This document shows, one piece after another, positions 26,210 to 35,661 of a stretch of 64,000 bases of DNA. Numbering within the stretch: position 1 is the stretch's first letter; the number at the start of each line of letters is the position of its first letter. The stretch lies in the NCBI GenBank assembly GCA_015664885.1, contig DQPL01000064.1:1-64000 (forward strand), in the 5' to 3' direction. Below the pieces are notes generated by a model that saw only the letters and a list, made by a program, of their open reading frames with translations, searched no databases and was not told where the DNA came from. The position numbers were made by a program, and so were the translations under genes. The stretch comes from Gemmatimonadota bacterium. GTDB taxonomy: Bacteria; Gemmatimonadota; Gemmatimonadetes; Longimicrobiales; Gaopeijiaceae.

Positions 26210-27418
26210 CTAGTCCATTTGGCGACGGATGAACGTCGGAATGTCCAGCTCCACGAGTTGCTCGCGCGAGACGGTCTGCTCGGGGAACCTGTTCAGAGGA
26301 AGTACCTCCTCCACACCGCCACCACCTACTGCCATTCGGACCGCCTCGAACTGACGCACCTCTTGCACCTGCGGCTGACCCGGTGCTTGAGCCGGGGCCG
26401 TCATGGCCTGCGGCCGGGGTCGCCGGAAATTGCCCGGAATCACTTTTTCGTCCGCCGTAGTATCGAAGCCCGTGGCGATCACCGTCACGCGGATCTTGCC
26501 CTCCAACTCCGGGTCGTGGACCGCACCGAAGATGATCTCAGCTTCGTCTCCCGCCTCCTCTTGGATAATCGAAGAGATCTGCGTAACCTCGTCAATGGCG
26601 AGGTCCATGCCGCCCGTAATGTTGATCAAAACGCCCCTCGCACCGGCAATCGACACGTCGTCGAGTAGCGGAGAGGAGATCGCCTCCTGGGCCGCCTCCT
26701 GCGCCCGATTGTCGCCTTCACCGAAGCCCGAGCCCATGAGCGCGGGGCCGCGCACGGCCATGATCGTGCGCACGTCCGCAAAGTCGACGTTTACCTCACC
26801 GGTCACGCGGATGAGGTCGCTGATGCCCTGCGTGGCGTTCAGCAGCACCTCGTCCGCCTTCTTGAGCGCGTCGCGGAAGGACGTCCCCTTGGGCACGACC
26901 GCGAGCAAGCGGTCATTGGGAACGAGTATCATGGTGTCCACACTGCGACGAAGCTCGGCCAGCCCCTGGTTCGCCTGGCGCTCCCGCTTTTTTCCCTCGA
27001 ACGAAAACGGCTTCGTCACGACCCCGATCGTGAGCGCACCCATGTCACGAGCAATCTCGGCAACCATGGGGGCGGCACCGGTCCCGGTACCCCCGCCCAT
27101 GCCCGCGGTCACGAACACAAGGTCGGCTCCCTCGAGCGCCCGACGGACGTCCTCTTCACTTTCAGCGAGAGCTTGCCGCCCCACCTCAGGGCGCGCGCCG
27201 GCGCCGAGGCCGCGCGTCAGCTTTTTCCCAATCTGTAGCGTGACCTGGGCGCGCGAGCCCTTCAGCGCCTGAGCGTCGGTATTCATCGAGATAAACTCGA
27301 CGCCCTCCAGGTCCTCGTCGATCATGCGGTTTATGGCATTGCCGCCCGCACCACCGATCCCGACCACCTTCATGCGGGCGTTCCGGACTGGAGTCTCCTC
27401 GAACTCGAAGATCATCAT
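26210..27418 (-). CDS. ftsZ: Cell division protein FtsZ
   Basis: Tubulin-like GTPase that forms the Z ring. The 402-aa protein has the N-terminal [16 protein letters not shown], the tubulin signature [21 protein letters not shown] and the T7-loop region [11 protein letters not shown] with the GTPase Asp. A proline/glutamine-rich linker (about 325-375) leads to a conserved C-terminal peptide ([12 protein letters not shown]) that should bind FtsA. The start ATG is preceded by GGGAGGAGAC, a strong ribosome-binding site, fitting the high FtsZ level needed. It is the last gene of the dcw cluster, 49 bp after ftsA. Confidence 0.98.
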   Translation of the reverse strand: MMIFEFEETPVRNARMKVVGIGGAGGNAINRMIDEDLEGVEFISMNTDAQALKGSRAQVTLQIGKKLTRGLGAGARPEVGRQALAESEEDVRRALEGADLVFVTAGMGGGTGTGAAPMVAEIARDMGALTIGVVTKPFSFEGKKRERQANQGLAELRRSVDTMILVPNDRLLAVVPKGTSFRDALKKADEVLLNATQGISDLIRVTGEVNVDFADVRTIMAVRGPALMGSGFGEGDNRAQEAAQEAISSPLLDDVSIAGARGVLINITGGMDLAIDEVTQISSIIQEEAGDEAEIIFGAVHDPELEGKIRVTVIATGFDTTADEKVIPGNFRRPRPQAMTAPAQAPGQPQVQEVRQFEAVRMAVGGGGVEEVLPLNRFPEQTVSREQLVELDIPTFIRRQMD

Positions 27419-27467
27419 GTCTCCTCCCTAGCGGAGTGTTGGAAAAGCGAATGCACTAGCGGCCGCA

Positions 27468-28697
27468 CTAGAAAAATTCCTTCAGCCACGTGCCGAGCTT
27501 GGTGAGCACGCCGGAAGTGATCGTGGAGGCTCCACGGCCGGTTTCTGCGAAGCGGTCCGCGCCCCAAAGCGAGAGACCTGTGGCGATGGCGAAGCGAGGG
27601 CGGCCGACGGAGTCGGCGAGCCCACTGAGGCCCTCGCTCGGCACGCCAAGTCGTACTGGCGATGCAAAGATCTGCTGGGACAACTCGAGGATGCCGGGGA
27701 TGGCGACGGTGCCACCGGTGAGTACGACGCCGGCGCCGAGCTTGTCCAGCAACCCGTGGTCCTGAAGCTCGCCCTGGACCAGACTGAACATTTCGTCGAG
27801 GCGCTGCTCGACGATGTGCGCGATCAACTCGCGCGCGACGGCGCGTTTTTGCCCCGGAGACGGCCCAGGCATCTCAACCGTCTCCCGTGGATCGACCAAC
27901 TGCGCGAACGCCGTACCGTAGTGCTCCTTGGCCTTCTGCGCTTCAGCGTATGGAACCGACAGACCGCGGACCAAGTCGGCGGTAAGCGTGTTGCCGCCGA
28001 ACGGCAGGATCGCCACGTGCTGGACCTTGCCCTCGTAGTATGCCGCCAAGTCGGTGGTCGAGGCGCCGATTTCCACCATCGCCACACCGACTTCCTTTTC
28101 GTCCTCGGTGAGCACGGCACGGGCTCCCGCCAGCGGCTCCAGCACCAGCTCCTGTACGCGGTATCCCGCCCGGTTGACGGCCTTACGGATGTTCGCGGAC
28201 GCGGTGATCGCACACGTGACCAGGAACACCTCGGCCTCCAGCCGGACACCAGCCATGCCGAGTGGATCCTTGATCCCCCGTTGCTGGTCGACCCTGTATT
28301 CCTGCGGGATCGCGTGCAGCATCTCGCGGTCCGGGGGCAGGGCGACGGCACGCGCGACCACGTGCACTCGCTCGATGTCGTCAGCCGTGACGTCTGCCTC
28401 GGAAACCGCGACCACGCCCATCGAGCTCGTGGCTCGTACGTGGTCGCCTCCGATCCCAGCGTAAACACGATCAACGGCCACTCCGGCCATGAGCTCGGCT
28501 TCCTTGAGCGACGCACGCACCGACGCGGTCATCTCCTCGATGTTCGTCACCATGTCCCCGCGCAGACCGCCCGTTCGGGCCTGTCCCACGCCGAGGATGA
28601 TGAGACCCGGCCGCCGCGGATCCCCGATGATCTCACCGATCACGGCGCATGTCTTCGTGGTCCCGATGTCGAGTCCCGCTATGAGATTGGAACGCAT
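27468..28697 (-). CDS. ftsA: Cell division protein FtsA
   Basis: Actin-like ATPase that tethers FtsZ to the membrane. The 409-aa protein has GLDIGTTKTCAVIGE (phosphate 1), the SHS2/1C insertion at about 85-165, MVEIGASTTDLAAYYEG (phosphate 2), GGTVAIPGI (adenosine motif) and an amphipathic C-terminal helix (TKLGTWLKEFF) for membrane attachment. It begins immediately after the ftsQ stop (TAG-ATG). Confidence 0.96.
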   Translation of the reverse strand: MRSNLIAGLDIGTTKTCAVIGEIIGDPRRPGLIILGVGQARTGGLRGDMVTNIEEMTASVRASLKEAELMAGVAVDRVYAGIGGDHVRATSSMGVVAVSEADVTADDIERVHVVARAVALPPDREMLHAIPQEYRVDQQRGIKDPLGMAGVRLEAEVFLVTCAITASANIRKAVNRAGYRVQELVLEPLAGARAVLTEDEKEVGVAMVEIGASTTDLAAYYEGKVQHVAILPFGGNTLTADLVRGLSVPYAEAQKAKEHYGTAFAQLVDPRETVEMPGPSPGQKRAVARELIAHIVEQRLDEMFSLVQGELQDHGLLDKLGAGVVLTGGTVAIPGILELSQQIFASPVRLGVPSEGLSGLADSVGRPRFAIATGLSLWGADRFAETGRGASTITSGVLTKLGTWLKEFF

Positions 28698-29447
28698 CTA
28701 GCTGTCACTCGCTTTTCCGCTGGTGCGGCGGACCACCACTTGGTCCGCAAATCGCAGGTCTATGACTTCAGGCACCTCGCCCGGCGCATTGGAGAGCGCA
28801 TGGGCCAGAGCGTTCAAGCCCTCGCGCAGGCGCTCCGGCGATACGCCGAGAGGCAGCAGGAACACCACATCAGGGTCGACTCCGCGCGCTACGATCGAGC
28901 GGCGCTCGCCCCATCGCACCTCGGAGACCATCTGCAGGAACGCAATGTCGACGCTCATCAAGCGGGCGACCTCGGCCACCAGCTCGCGCGCTTGCCTGGG
29001 AAGCAGCCTCGAACCAGCGGCAGGAGCGCGTCCCACATCAACGAGCGGTAAGTCGAAGGAGTGCTCAGCAGGATCGAGCGGGAGTCGAACGCCGTCACGA
29101 TCGACGGGCTCGACCGTCGGGGTCGAGACCAAGGCCACCGGCACGCGCTCGCCGATCGAGATCACGAGAGTGTGCGGAATCCTGCGCTGGACTTGAACCG
29201 TGCGAACGAGCGGGTGCGTCAGCAACGCTTCCGCCCATGAGTCGAGGTCACCCCAGACCGAGGTCTCGGGACCGACCCGCATCGTCTCCAGCACAGCCGA
29301 CCGCTTGAGGTAGCGCAGTCCCTCGATCTCGATCTCGGTGACGCGGAACGCCTCCATCCCAGCCAGCACCTCGGGAACCTGCGGACCCCAGGTCCACGCG
29401 GCGCCGAGCAGAACGGTCACGAGCAGAATGCGGAGCTCTCTACGCAT
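28698..29447 (-). CDS. ftsQ: Cell division protein FtsQ
   Basis: Bitopic divisome protein bridging early and late proteins. I prefer ATG 29447 (MRRELRILLVTVLLGAAW, 249 aa), which overlaps the murC end by 8 bp; the ORF-track start at 29468 adds only 7 residues and is also possible. One transmembrane helix (about 6-22) precedes a POTRA domain (FRVTEIEIEGLRYL to VISIGERVPVALV) and the FtsQ/DivIB beta domain with RWGERRSIV. The region between murC and ftsQ holds no murB or ddl, unlike many clusters. Confidence 0.9.
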   Translation of the reverse strand: MRRELRILLVTVLLGAAWTWGPQVPEVLAGMEAFRVTEIEIEGLRYLKRSAVLETMRVGPETSVWGDLDSWAEALLTHPLVRTVQVQRRIPHTLVISIGERVPVALVSTPTVEPVDRDGVRLPLDPAEHSFDLPLVDVGRAPAAGSRLLPRQARELVAEVARLMSVDIAFLQMVSEVRWGERRSIVARGVDPDVVFLLPLGVSPERLREGLNALAHALSNAPGEVPEVIDLRFADQVVVRRTSGKASDS

Positions 29448-30852
29448 GGACGCTCGTCTCCAGTCCATCGAGCACTCTCTGTCCGACGTCTTCTATCGAG
29501 CCCGCGCCGAGCGTCACTAGCACATCACCTCGGCGAAGCTCGCCCAGCAGGGTTTCGGCGAGCGCGTCGACCTCGGGCACGTAGCGAACGTCGCTCTGAC
29601 CCGCCCGCTGCAACGCCGTCACCACGGTCTCCCCAGTGATCCCTGCAATCGGGGCTTCGCGGGCTGGAAACACGTCGGTGATGTACACGAGGTCGGCCAA
29701 CGCCAGCGAGACCCCGAACGCATCCGCGAAATCACGCGTTCGCGAGTACAGGTGCGGCTGGAACGCCGCTACCACGCGGGCGCCGGGGAACATCGAACGC
29801 ACCGCCGCCAGCGTCGCTTCAATCTCGGTCGGGTGGTGCGCGTAGTCGTCGATCACCGCTACGCCGTTGGCTTCCCCCAGCCGCTCGAAACGGCGTCTCA
29901 CACCACGGAAGCTCGCGAGCGCCTCGAGGATCGGCGCCCATTCGGCGTCCAATGCCCTAGACACGGCAGCTGCCGCGAGCGCGTTGCGCAGGTTGTGCAC
30001 ACCCCCGATCGACAGCGTCAGCTCGCCGACGGCGACGCCGTCTTCCACGACCCTGCATCTGGTCGACATCGACGTGACGCTCACGTCGACAGCCCGTAGC
30101 ATGGAGCCGGCCGACGTTCCGTAGGAGTAACCCGAAGCGCCCGCTCCAGACAGCAGCGCCGCGGAACCCAGATCGTCGGCGCACGCCACCACCCGACCCC
30201 CGTTGCGCATGCCACGAAGAAAGGTCCGGAAACCCTCGCGCACGCCTTGCAGGTCGCCGTAGATGTCGAGGTGATCCGCCTCGACGTTGGTGACCACGGC
30301 TACGTCGGGCGTGAGCGTGTGGAACGAGCGATCGTACTCGTCGGCCTCCACGACAAACAGGTTGTCGGAGCCGAAGCGGAGATTGCCCGACCAGCCCGGC
30401 ACGCGCCCACCGACCAGACCCGTCGGATTCTTTCCAGCTCTGGCGAGGACCTCAGTGGCCATCGCGGTGGTTGTCGTCTTGCCGTGAGTCCCAGCAATCG
30501 CGACCAGGACCCCGGCGTTCACGCATGCACCGAGCGCCTGTCCGCGCTTGAGCACCGGGATTCCGAGCGCACGCGCGCGCAGCATCTCGGCATGGTCTGC
30601 TGGGACCGCGGACGTCACCACCAGCGCGGACGCCTGCTCGACGTGGGAGTCGTCGTGACCCACGTGAACGTGCGCGCCGAGAGCGCGTAAGTCGTCGAGG
30701 GCCTGGCTCTCTTTCAGATCGCAGCCCGTGACCTTCCCGCCTTGACGCAGGAGAAGCTCGGCAAGCGCGAACATGCCCACGCCTCCGACGCCGACGAAGT
30801 GCACGGGATGCTCCGCTGAGAGCGAGCGGAGATCGACGGTCGACCCTGTCAT
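29440..30852 (-). CDS. murC: UDP-N-acetylmuramate--L-alanine ligase
   Basis: Adds L-Ala to UDP-MurNAc, the first peptide-stem step. The 470-aa protein has the Rossmann HFVGVGGVGMFALAELL, the ATP loop AIAGTHGKTTTTAM, VEADEYDRSF, TNVEADHLDIYG and DDYAHHPTEIEATLAA, and the C-terminal RTRDFADAF and GAGSIEDVG. MurC rather than Mpl by length and motifs. Its ATG overlaps the murG stop (ATGA). Confidence 0.97.
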   Translation of the reverse strand: MTGSTVDLRSLSAEHPVHFVGVGGVGMFALAELLLRQGGKVTGCDLKESQALDDLRALGAHVHVGHDDSHVEQASALVVTSAVPADHAEMLRARALGIPVLKRGQALGACVNAGVLVAIAGTHGKTTTTAMATEVLARAGKNPTGLVGGRVPGWSGNLRFGSDNLFVVEADEYDRSFHTLTPDVAVVTNVEADHLDIYGDLQGVREGFRTFLRGMRNGGRVVACADDLGSAALLSGAGASGYSYGTSAGSMLRAVDVSVTSMSTRCRVVEDGVAVGELTLSIGGVHNLRNALAAAAVSRALDAEWAPILEALASFRGVRRRFERLGEANGVAVIDDYAHHPTEIEATLAAVRSMFPGARVVAAFQPHLYSRTRDFADAFGVSLALADLVYITDVFPAREAPIAGITGETVVTALQRAGQSDVRYVPEVDALAETLLGELRRGDVLVTLGAGSIEDVGQRVLDGLETSVHA

Positions 30853-31994
30853 CCGACGCCCGCCCGTGTCGCGAGCAACCGCTCGACATCGGCGGCAATC
30901 TCACTGGCTGCGTCGGGCCGTGCGCGACTCAGGGCCGCGGCGCGCATGTCGGCGAGCGTCGCCTCGTCCTCGGCAAGACGAACAACCTCGGCCCACAATA
31001 GTTCACCGGTGAGGTGGGGCTGGCTCACTACCACTGCGGCGCCCGCCTGCGCGAGCGCCATCGCGTTGTGTGCTTGGTGGTTCGCCGCCGCCGTCGGAAG
31101 CGGCACCAGCACCGCCGGCAGGCCCTGATTCAGCAACTCTGAGGTGGTCATGGCTCCCGACCGGGTAACCGCCAGGTCGGCGGCAGCGAGTGCGGAGGGC
31201 ATGTCCTCGATATAGGGGAGCACGTGCACCCACGGTGGGTCGCCCAATCGCGCGAGCCTCGCGGCCACTACGTCGTGGTGCTTGGAACCGGCAGACCACA
31301 GAAGCTGAAGTCGCTCGGGCCGGCTGAGCCCATTCGCGACCACGCCTTCGATCGCTTGAAGGATGAGTTCGTTGAGCGCAAGCGAGCCTTGGCTTCCTCC
31401 GGTTACCAGCCCGACGAGGGCGTCGGCGGGTAGCGCGAACAGGCTTCGAGCCTCGGCCCGACTGCGTGGCGAAGCGGCGCGCACCGGGTTGCCACTCTGA
31501 CGTACACGGTCCCTCACGCTCCTGGGCAACCGCTCGATCGCCTCGGGGAAAGCGATGTGGATGGTGTCCGCAAATCGACTGAGCGCCCGCGTCGCCAAGC
31601 CCGGGACAGAGTTCTGCTCTTGCAGCAGCAGCGGCACGCCCAGCATGCCTGCGACGAGCCCCGCGGGGGTTCCCGCGTAGCCGCCGGTCACCACGACGGC
31701 CTCCGGTCGTAACCTGCGAAAGAGTTGTGCGACGCTATAGAGCGACGAGCAAAGCGCGGGAACGACACGCCAGCTCGACGCGAGCCGCGCGCGATCGATC
31801 CCCCGAACGGGCAGCAAGTGGTGATCTTCTCCGCGCTCCGGAAGGATGCGGGCTTCCAGCCCCCGAGTGGCGCCGACAAAGACCACGCGCACGTCGCTTC
31901 GCTGTGCCCGAAGCGCGTCTGCGATCGCCAGCGCGGGGTAGAGATGGCCGCCAGTCCCGCCGCCCGAGAAGACGACCACAGGACGCTCATGCAC
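30849..31994 (-). CDS. murG: UDP-N-acetylglucosamine--lipid I GlcNAc transferase
   Basis: Peripheral inner-membrane glycosyltransferase making lipid II. The ORF track starts at 32042, deep inside ftsW; the GTG at 31994 (VHERPVVVFSGGGTGGHLYPAL) overlaps ftsW by 8 bp, has AAGGCGG upstream and puts the donor-loop GGGTGGH near the N-terminus as in the family (381 aa). Other motifs: GGYAGTPAGLVAGMLGVPLLLQEQN, TGGSQGSLALNE, and the UDP-GlcNAc region DLAVTRSGAMTTSELL. Confidence 0.94.
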   Translation of the reverse strand: MHERPVVVFSGGGTGGHLYPALAIADALRAQRSDVRVVFVGATRGLEARILPERGEDHHLLPVRGIDRARLASSWRVVPALCSSLYSVAQLFRRLRPEAVVVTGGYAGTPAGLVAGMLGVPLLLQEQNSVPGLATRALSRFADTIHIAFPEAIERLPRSVRDRVRQSGNPVRAASPRSRAEARSLFALPADALVGLVTGGSQGSLALNELILQAIEGVVANGLSRPERLQLLWSAGSKHHDVVAARLARLGDPPWVHVLPYIEDMPSALAAADLAVTRSGAMTTSELLNQGLPAVLVPLPTAAANHQAHNAMALAQAGAAVVVSQPHLTGELLWAEVVRLAEDEATLADMRAAALSRARPDAASEIAADVERLLATRAGVG

Positions 31995-33165
31995 GGGCCG
32001 CCTTACCGCCCGGAGCTGAGCGGGCCACAGAGATGAGGACACCTATCGCGGCGAGTGTTACCACCAGACTCGAACGCCCCCAGGAAACCAGCGGCAACGC
32101 GAGCCCGGTCGGTGGGACCAAGCTGAGGCCGACGGACATGTGCAGCAGGGCATGCAGCGCGATCAGGTTGGTGAAGCCGAGCGCCAGCAGCTCGCCAAAG
32201 AGATCCGGCGCGCGGCTCGCGATCCGGAAACCGACGAGTACGATGCCCATGTAGAGCGCGACCAAAAAGATGACCCCGAGCAGGCCCCACTCCTCGCCAA
32301 TCATCGCGAAGATGAAGTCGTTGTGGGCTTCGGGCAGGAAACCGAACTTCTGCCGCCCCTCCCCAATGCCTACGCCGGTGAGACCACCGGATCCGAGCGC
32401 AACGAGCGACTGACGGACCTGGAAGCCCGCACCCGTGGGATCCAGTGCCGGGTTCAGGAAGGCCTCGATGCGGTCGGCGCGGAAGCCCACCGAGAGCTGT
32501 TTCTGAAGAAACGGCACGATCAGCAGACCGAGGAACAGGAAGTGAGTGATACGCACTCCGGCCGCGAAGACGATCATGACGCCGAGCAATCCGATCAGCA
32601 TGGCGGTCGAGAGATCCGGTTGGAGCGCTATCGGGATCAGCACCAGTGACCAGATCACGAAGAACGGGGCGAGTCCTTTGCGCAGCGACCGAAACTGCGG
32701 TGCCTTCTTCACTGCCATCGCCGCGGTCCAGACGATGAAGGCGATCTTGGCAAATTCCGAGGGTTGCCCCCTTATGGCACCAAGCTGCAGCCATCGACGT
32801 GAACCGTTGATCACCGGCGCGATCGCTTCGGTTCCGGGCAGCACCAGCACGACGAGCGACGCAACGCTCACGCCCAGCAATGGCCAGGACCAGCGCTGCC
32901 ACCAGCGATAGGGCATCAGCGCGCACAGGATCAATACGAGCAGCCCCGCCGCCGCCGCGGTCAGTTGGCGCAACAGGAAGTACGTGTCGGGAAGCCCCTC
33001 CCTCATCGCGAGGACCGACGAGGCGCTGTAGAGCGTCACGAGACCGAACGACAGCAATACGACGGTCAGTCCCATCAGCGTCGCACCCTCCCAGCCCCTC
33101 CCCAACCCAGAGTCGGGCAGGAGGACGGGTCCTGCGGGCGCGATGTCCATCGGGCGGGCTCTCAT
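31987..33165 (-). CDS. ftsW: SEDS-family peptidoglycan polymerase FtsW
   Basis: Septal lipid II polymerase that works with FtsI. The 392-aa protein has about ten transmembrane helices. SEDS motifs are GSRRWLQLGAIRGQPSEFAK, QPDLSTAML (the catalytic Asp region), EAHNDFIFAMIGEEWGLLG and PPTGLALPLVSWGRSS. The last usually ends GGSS; here Gly is replaced by Arg. The long N-terminus before helix 1 (about 30 residues) is cytoplasmic. Overlaps murD by 4 bp. Confidence 0.95.
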   Translation of the reverse strand: MRARPMDIAPAGPVLLPDSGLGRGWEGATLMGLTVVLLSFGLVTLYSASSVLAMREGLPDTYFLLRQLTAAAAGLLVLILCALMPYRWWQRWSWPLLGVSVASLVVLVLPGTEAIAPVINGSRRWLQLGAIRGQPSEFAKIAFIVWTAAMAVKKAPQFRSLRKGLAPFFVIWSLVLIPIALQPDLSTAMLIGLLGVMIVFAAGVRITHFLFLGLLIVPFLQKQLSVGFRADRIEAFLNPALDPTGAGFQVRQSLVALGSGGLTGVGIGEGRQKFGFLPEAHNDFIFAMIGEEWGLLGVIFLVALYMGIVLVGFRIASRAPDLFGELLALGFTNLIALHALLHMSVGLSLVPPTGLALPLVSWGRSSLVVTLAAIGVLISVARSAPGGKAARA

Positions 33166-34517
33166 GCCGAAGCGCGCGCGAGCGCCGTGAAGACCCGCCC
33201 CCGCTCTCCGTAGTCCTGGAACTCATCGAAGCTCGAGCAAGCCGGTGAGAGCAGGAGAACGTCGCCCGCTCGAGCGACGGCCACAGCCCGTCGCACGGCG
33301 CCCTCGAGCCCCCCCGCGACCATTTCGCTTCCCGACGACTCGCTCGTGATCCGCGCGCCAGCGTCGCCGTAGGCGATGACCGCGCGCACATCAGCGCCGT
33401 CAGGAACGAGTCGGGAAAAGTCCTCTCCCTTGTCCTTTCCGCCCACGAGCAGCACGACCGGCCGATCAAGGCTCTGAAGGGCAGAGCGGGTCGCGGCCAC
33501 GTTGGTCGCTTTGGAATCATTGACCCAGAGCACGCCGTCGAGGTCGGCCACCGGCTCGAGGCGGTGGGGAAGCGGGAGCGCCGTACGAAGGCCGCTCCTC
33601 AGTCCCTCCAGATTCGCCCCGGCGAGCCGCGCGGTGATGGACGCGGCCAGTGCGTTGGCAAGGTTGTGCCGACCGAGAAGTGGCAGCTCGTCGGTCGTGA
33701 CTAGGTCGTCGGACCTGCCGTCGGTGCGCAACGTCAGCACGCTCTCGGCGACGAACGCGTGCGTTCCCGGGTGCTCCAGCTCACCGAAGAAGAAGCGTGT
33801 ACCGGGGGTCTCCGCCATCAGAGACGTGACGGCGGCATCGTCCGCGGGGAGGACCCAAACACTGCCCGCGTCGGCGCGGTTGAGGATCCGCGCCTTGTCG
33901 GAATAGTACGCGTCGAGGTCGGGATACCGGTCGAGGTGGTCGGGCGACAGGTTGGTGACCACCCCGATATCCGGCCGGAACGTGTCGACGTCGGCGAGCT
34001 GGAAGGAACTCATTTCCAGTACGTACCAATCTGGAGACTCCCTACGCAGAGCGAGCTCCGAGGCCGCTGGCGCGAGTCCGCCGCCCACATTGCCACCCAC
34101 AGCCGCGCGCAGCCCACCCGCCTGGAGCAGGTGCGCCACCAAGAGCGTCGTCGTCGTTTTGCCATTGGTTCCCGTGACCGCGATCAGTGGTGCAGAGAAG
34201 AACCGAACGGCAAACTCAGGCTCGGAGATCCACCCAACACCACGATCCGAGAGCGCTCGAAGCACCGGAGCACCCGGGGGGATTCCTGGACTGACGACGA
34301 CGAGGTCGGCTCCCGCCAATCGCTCGAGGTCGTGCCCTCCCAACTCGATCCTGGCGCCTGCTGTTCGCAGTTCGGCTCCACCAGCTGCAAGCGCGGGTTC
34401 AGTACGCAGATCCGAGACATAGACGTCTCCTCCTCTATTGAGGGCCAACCGGGCCGCGGCCATGCCGCTGACTCCGAGGCCGATGATCGCCACACTCACT
34501 CCACTCAATTCGCTCAT
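33162..34517 (-). CDS. murD: UDP-N-acetylmuramoylalanine--D-glutamate ligase
   Basis: Adds D-Glu to UDP-MurNAc-L-Ala. The 451-aa protein has IIGLGVSGMAAARLAL, the ATP loop AVTGTNGKTTTTLLVAHLL, EMSSFQLADVD, TNLSPDHLDRYPDLDAYY, NDSKATNVAATRSAL and LLSPACSSFDEFQDYGERG. These are clear MurD signatures. A 37-bp gap separates it from mraY, one of the few real gaps inside the cluster. Confidence 0.97.
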   Translation of the reverse strand: MSELSGVSVAIIGLGVSGMAAARLALNRGGDVYVSDLRTEPALAAGGAELRTAGARIELGGHDLERLAGADLVVVSPGIPPGAPVLRALSDRGVGWISEPEFAVRFFSAPLIAVTGTNGKTTTTLLVAHLLQAGGLRAAVGGNVGGGLAPAASELALRRESPDWYVLEMSSFQLADVDTFRPDIGVVTNLSPDHLDRYPDLDAYYSDKARILNRADAGSVWVLPADDAAVTSLMAETPGTRFFFGELEHPGTHAFVAESVLTLRTDGRSDDLVTTDELPLLGRHNLANALAASITARLAGANLEGLRSGLRTALPLPHRLEPVADLDGVLWVNDSKATNVAATRSALQSLDRPVVLLVGGKDKGEDFSRLVPDGADVRAVIAYGDAGARITSESSGSEMVAGGLEGAVRRAVAVARAGDVLLLSPACSSFDEFQDYGERGRVFTALARASA

Positions 34518-34554
34518 TCCCCATTTCCATTTCGCTTGGCCGCATCATATTCGC

Positions 34555-35661
34555 TCACCTGATTTTGAGAGTTCCGAACGCGAGCATCGCGAACAGGATT
34601 CCGAGGATCCAAAAACGGGTAACCACTTTCGGCTCAGGCCAGCCGAGCTTTTCGAAGTGGTGATGGATGGGGGCCATTCTGAAGACGCGCCGGCCTTCCC
34701 CGAACCGCGCGCGCGTGTACCGGAAGTAGCTCGTCTGCACGATCACCGAGAGCATCTCCATGACGAAAACGCCGCCGACGATCACCAGCAGGAACTCAGC
34801 CTTGAGCAGGATCGCCATGACCCCAATGGCGCCGCCCAACGCAAGGGAACCGGTGTCGCCCATGAAGACCTCGGCCGGGTGTGCATTGAACCACAGGAAG
34901 CCGATGGCGGCCCCTGCGAGCGCAACCGCGAAGATGGCGAGCTCACCGGCTCCGGGTAGCGCGAAGAAGCCCAGATAGTCCGCCCACTCGGAGCGGCCCG
35001 CGATATAGGCGAAAATCCCGAATGTCACAGCCGAAATCGCGGTGAGTCCGGCAGCGAGTCCGTCGAGGCCATCGGTGAAGTTCACCGCGTTCGAGGTGCC
35101 GGAAACGACGAGCCCCGAAAAGAGCACGAAGGCGAACGGAATGAAGTTCGCCTGCACGTCCGAGAAAAAGGGCACCGACGTCGCTGTCGATGAGTGCGGC
35201 GAGATGGGGTACAGGATTAGGAACAAGCCAAGTCCGAGCCCGAACGTCCACTGCCCGACCATCTTGTAGCGCGCGATCAGACCCCTGGTCTTGCCTTGTA
35301 CCACCTTCAGGTAGTCGTCCAGGAAGCCGATGGCGCCCATCCACAGGAGCGCTACCAGCGCAATCAGGACGTACGCGTTGGTCAGGTCTGCCCACAACAG
35401 CGTCGAAACGGACGCCGCCAGGATGATCAAGACGCCACCCATAGTTGGTGTCCCGGCTTTCGCTAGGTGCGACTCGGGCCCCACATCACGCACGACTTGG
35501 CCCACATTCGCGAGCCGAAGGCGGCGAATCACCATGGGACCGAAGACGAAGGCGATGAGCAGCGAGGTCACGACGGCTCCCGCGGCTCGAAACGTCAGAT
35601 AGCGGAAGACGTTGAAGACCATGTGCACATCGGAGAAGCCTGGCAGGAAGTGGTAAAACAT
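34555..35661 (-). CDS. mraY: Phospho-N-acetylmuramoyl-pentapeptide-transferase
   Basis: Integral membrane enzyme making lipid I from UDP-MurNAc-pentapeptide and undecaprenyl phosphate. The 368-aa protein has roughly ten helices, with GTPTMGGVLI, FLDDYLKVVQGKTRGL, NAVNFTDGLDGLA (catalytic Asp), FMGDTGSLALGG and MAPIHHHFEKLGW. The ATG shares one base with the murF stop (TGATG). Confidence 0.97.
   Translation of the reverse strand: MFYHFLPGFSDVHMVFNVFRYLTFRAAGAVVTSLLIAFVFGPMVIRRLRLANVGQVVRDVGPESHLAKAGTPTMGGVLIILAASVSTLLWADLTNAYVLIALVALLWMGAIGFLDDYLKVVQGKTRGLIARYKMVGQWTFGLGLGLFLILYPISPHSSTATSVPFFSDVQANFIPFAFVLFSGLVVSGTSNAVNFTDGLDGLAAGLTAISAVTFGIFAYIAGRSEWADYLGFFALPGAGELAIFAVALAGAAIGFLWFNAHPAEVFMGDTGSLALGGAIGVMAILLKAEFLLVIVGGVFVMEMLSVIVQTSYFRYTRARFGEGRRVFRMAPIHHHFEKLGWPEPKVVTRFWILGILFAMLAFGTLKIR

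Noticed and set aside
25442-26668. 408-aa plus-strand ORF spanning the M23 gene, the hairpin and the ftsZ end
   Set aside because: Antisense composite with no protein-like pattern.
27756-29051. 431-aa plus-strand ORF opposite ftsA and ftsQ
   Set aside because: Antisense shadow of two certain genes; Arg/His-rich with no domain pattern.
32003-33520. 505-aa minus-strand ORF in another frame of ftsW and murD
   Set aside because: Arg-rich alternate frame; real genes occupy the interval.
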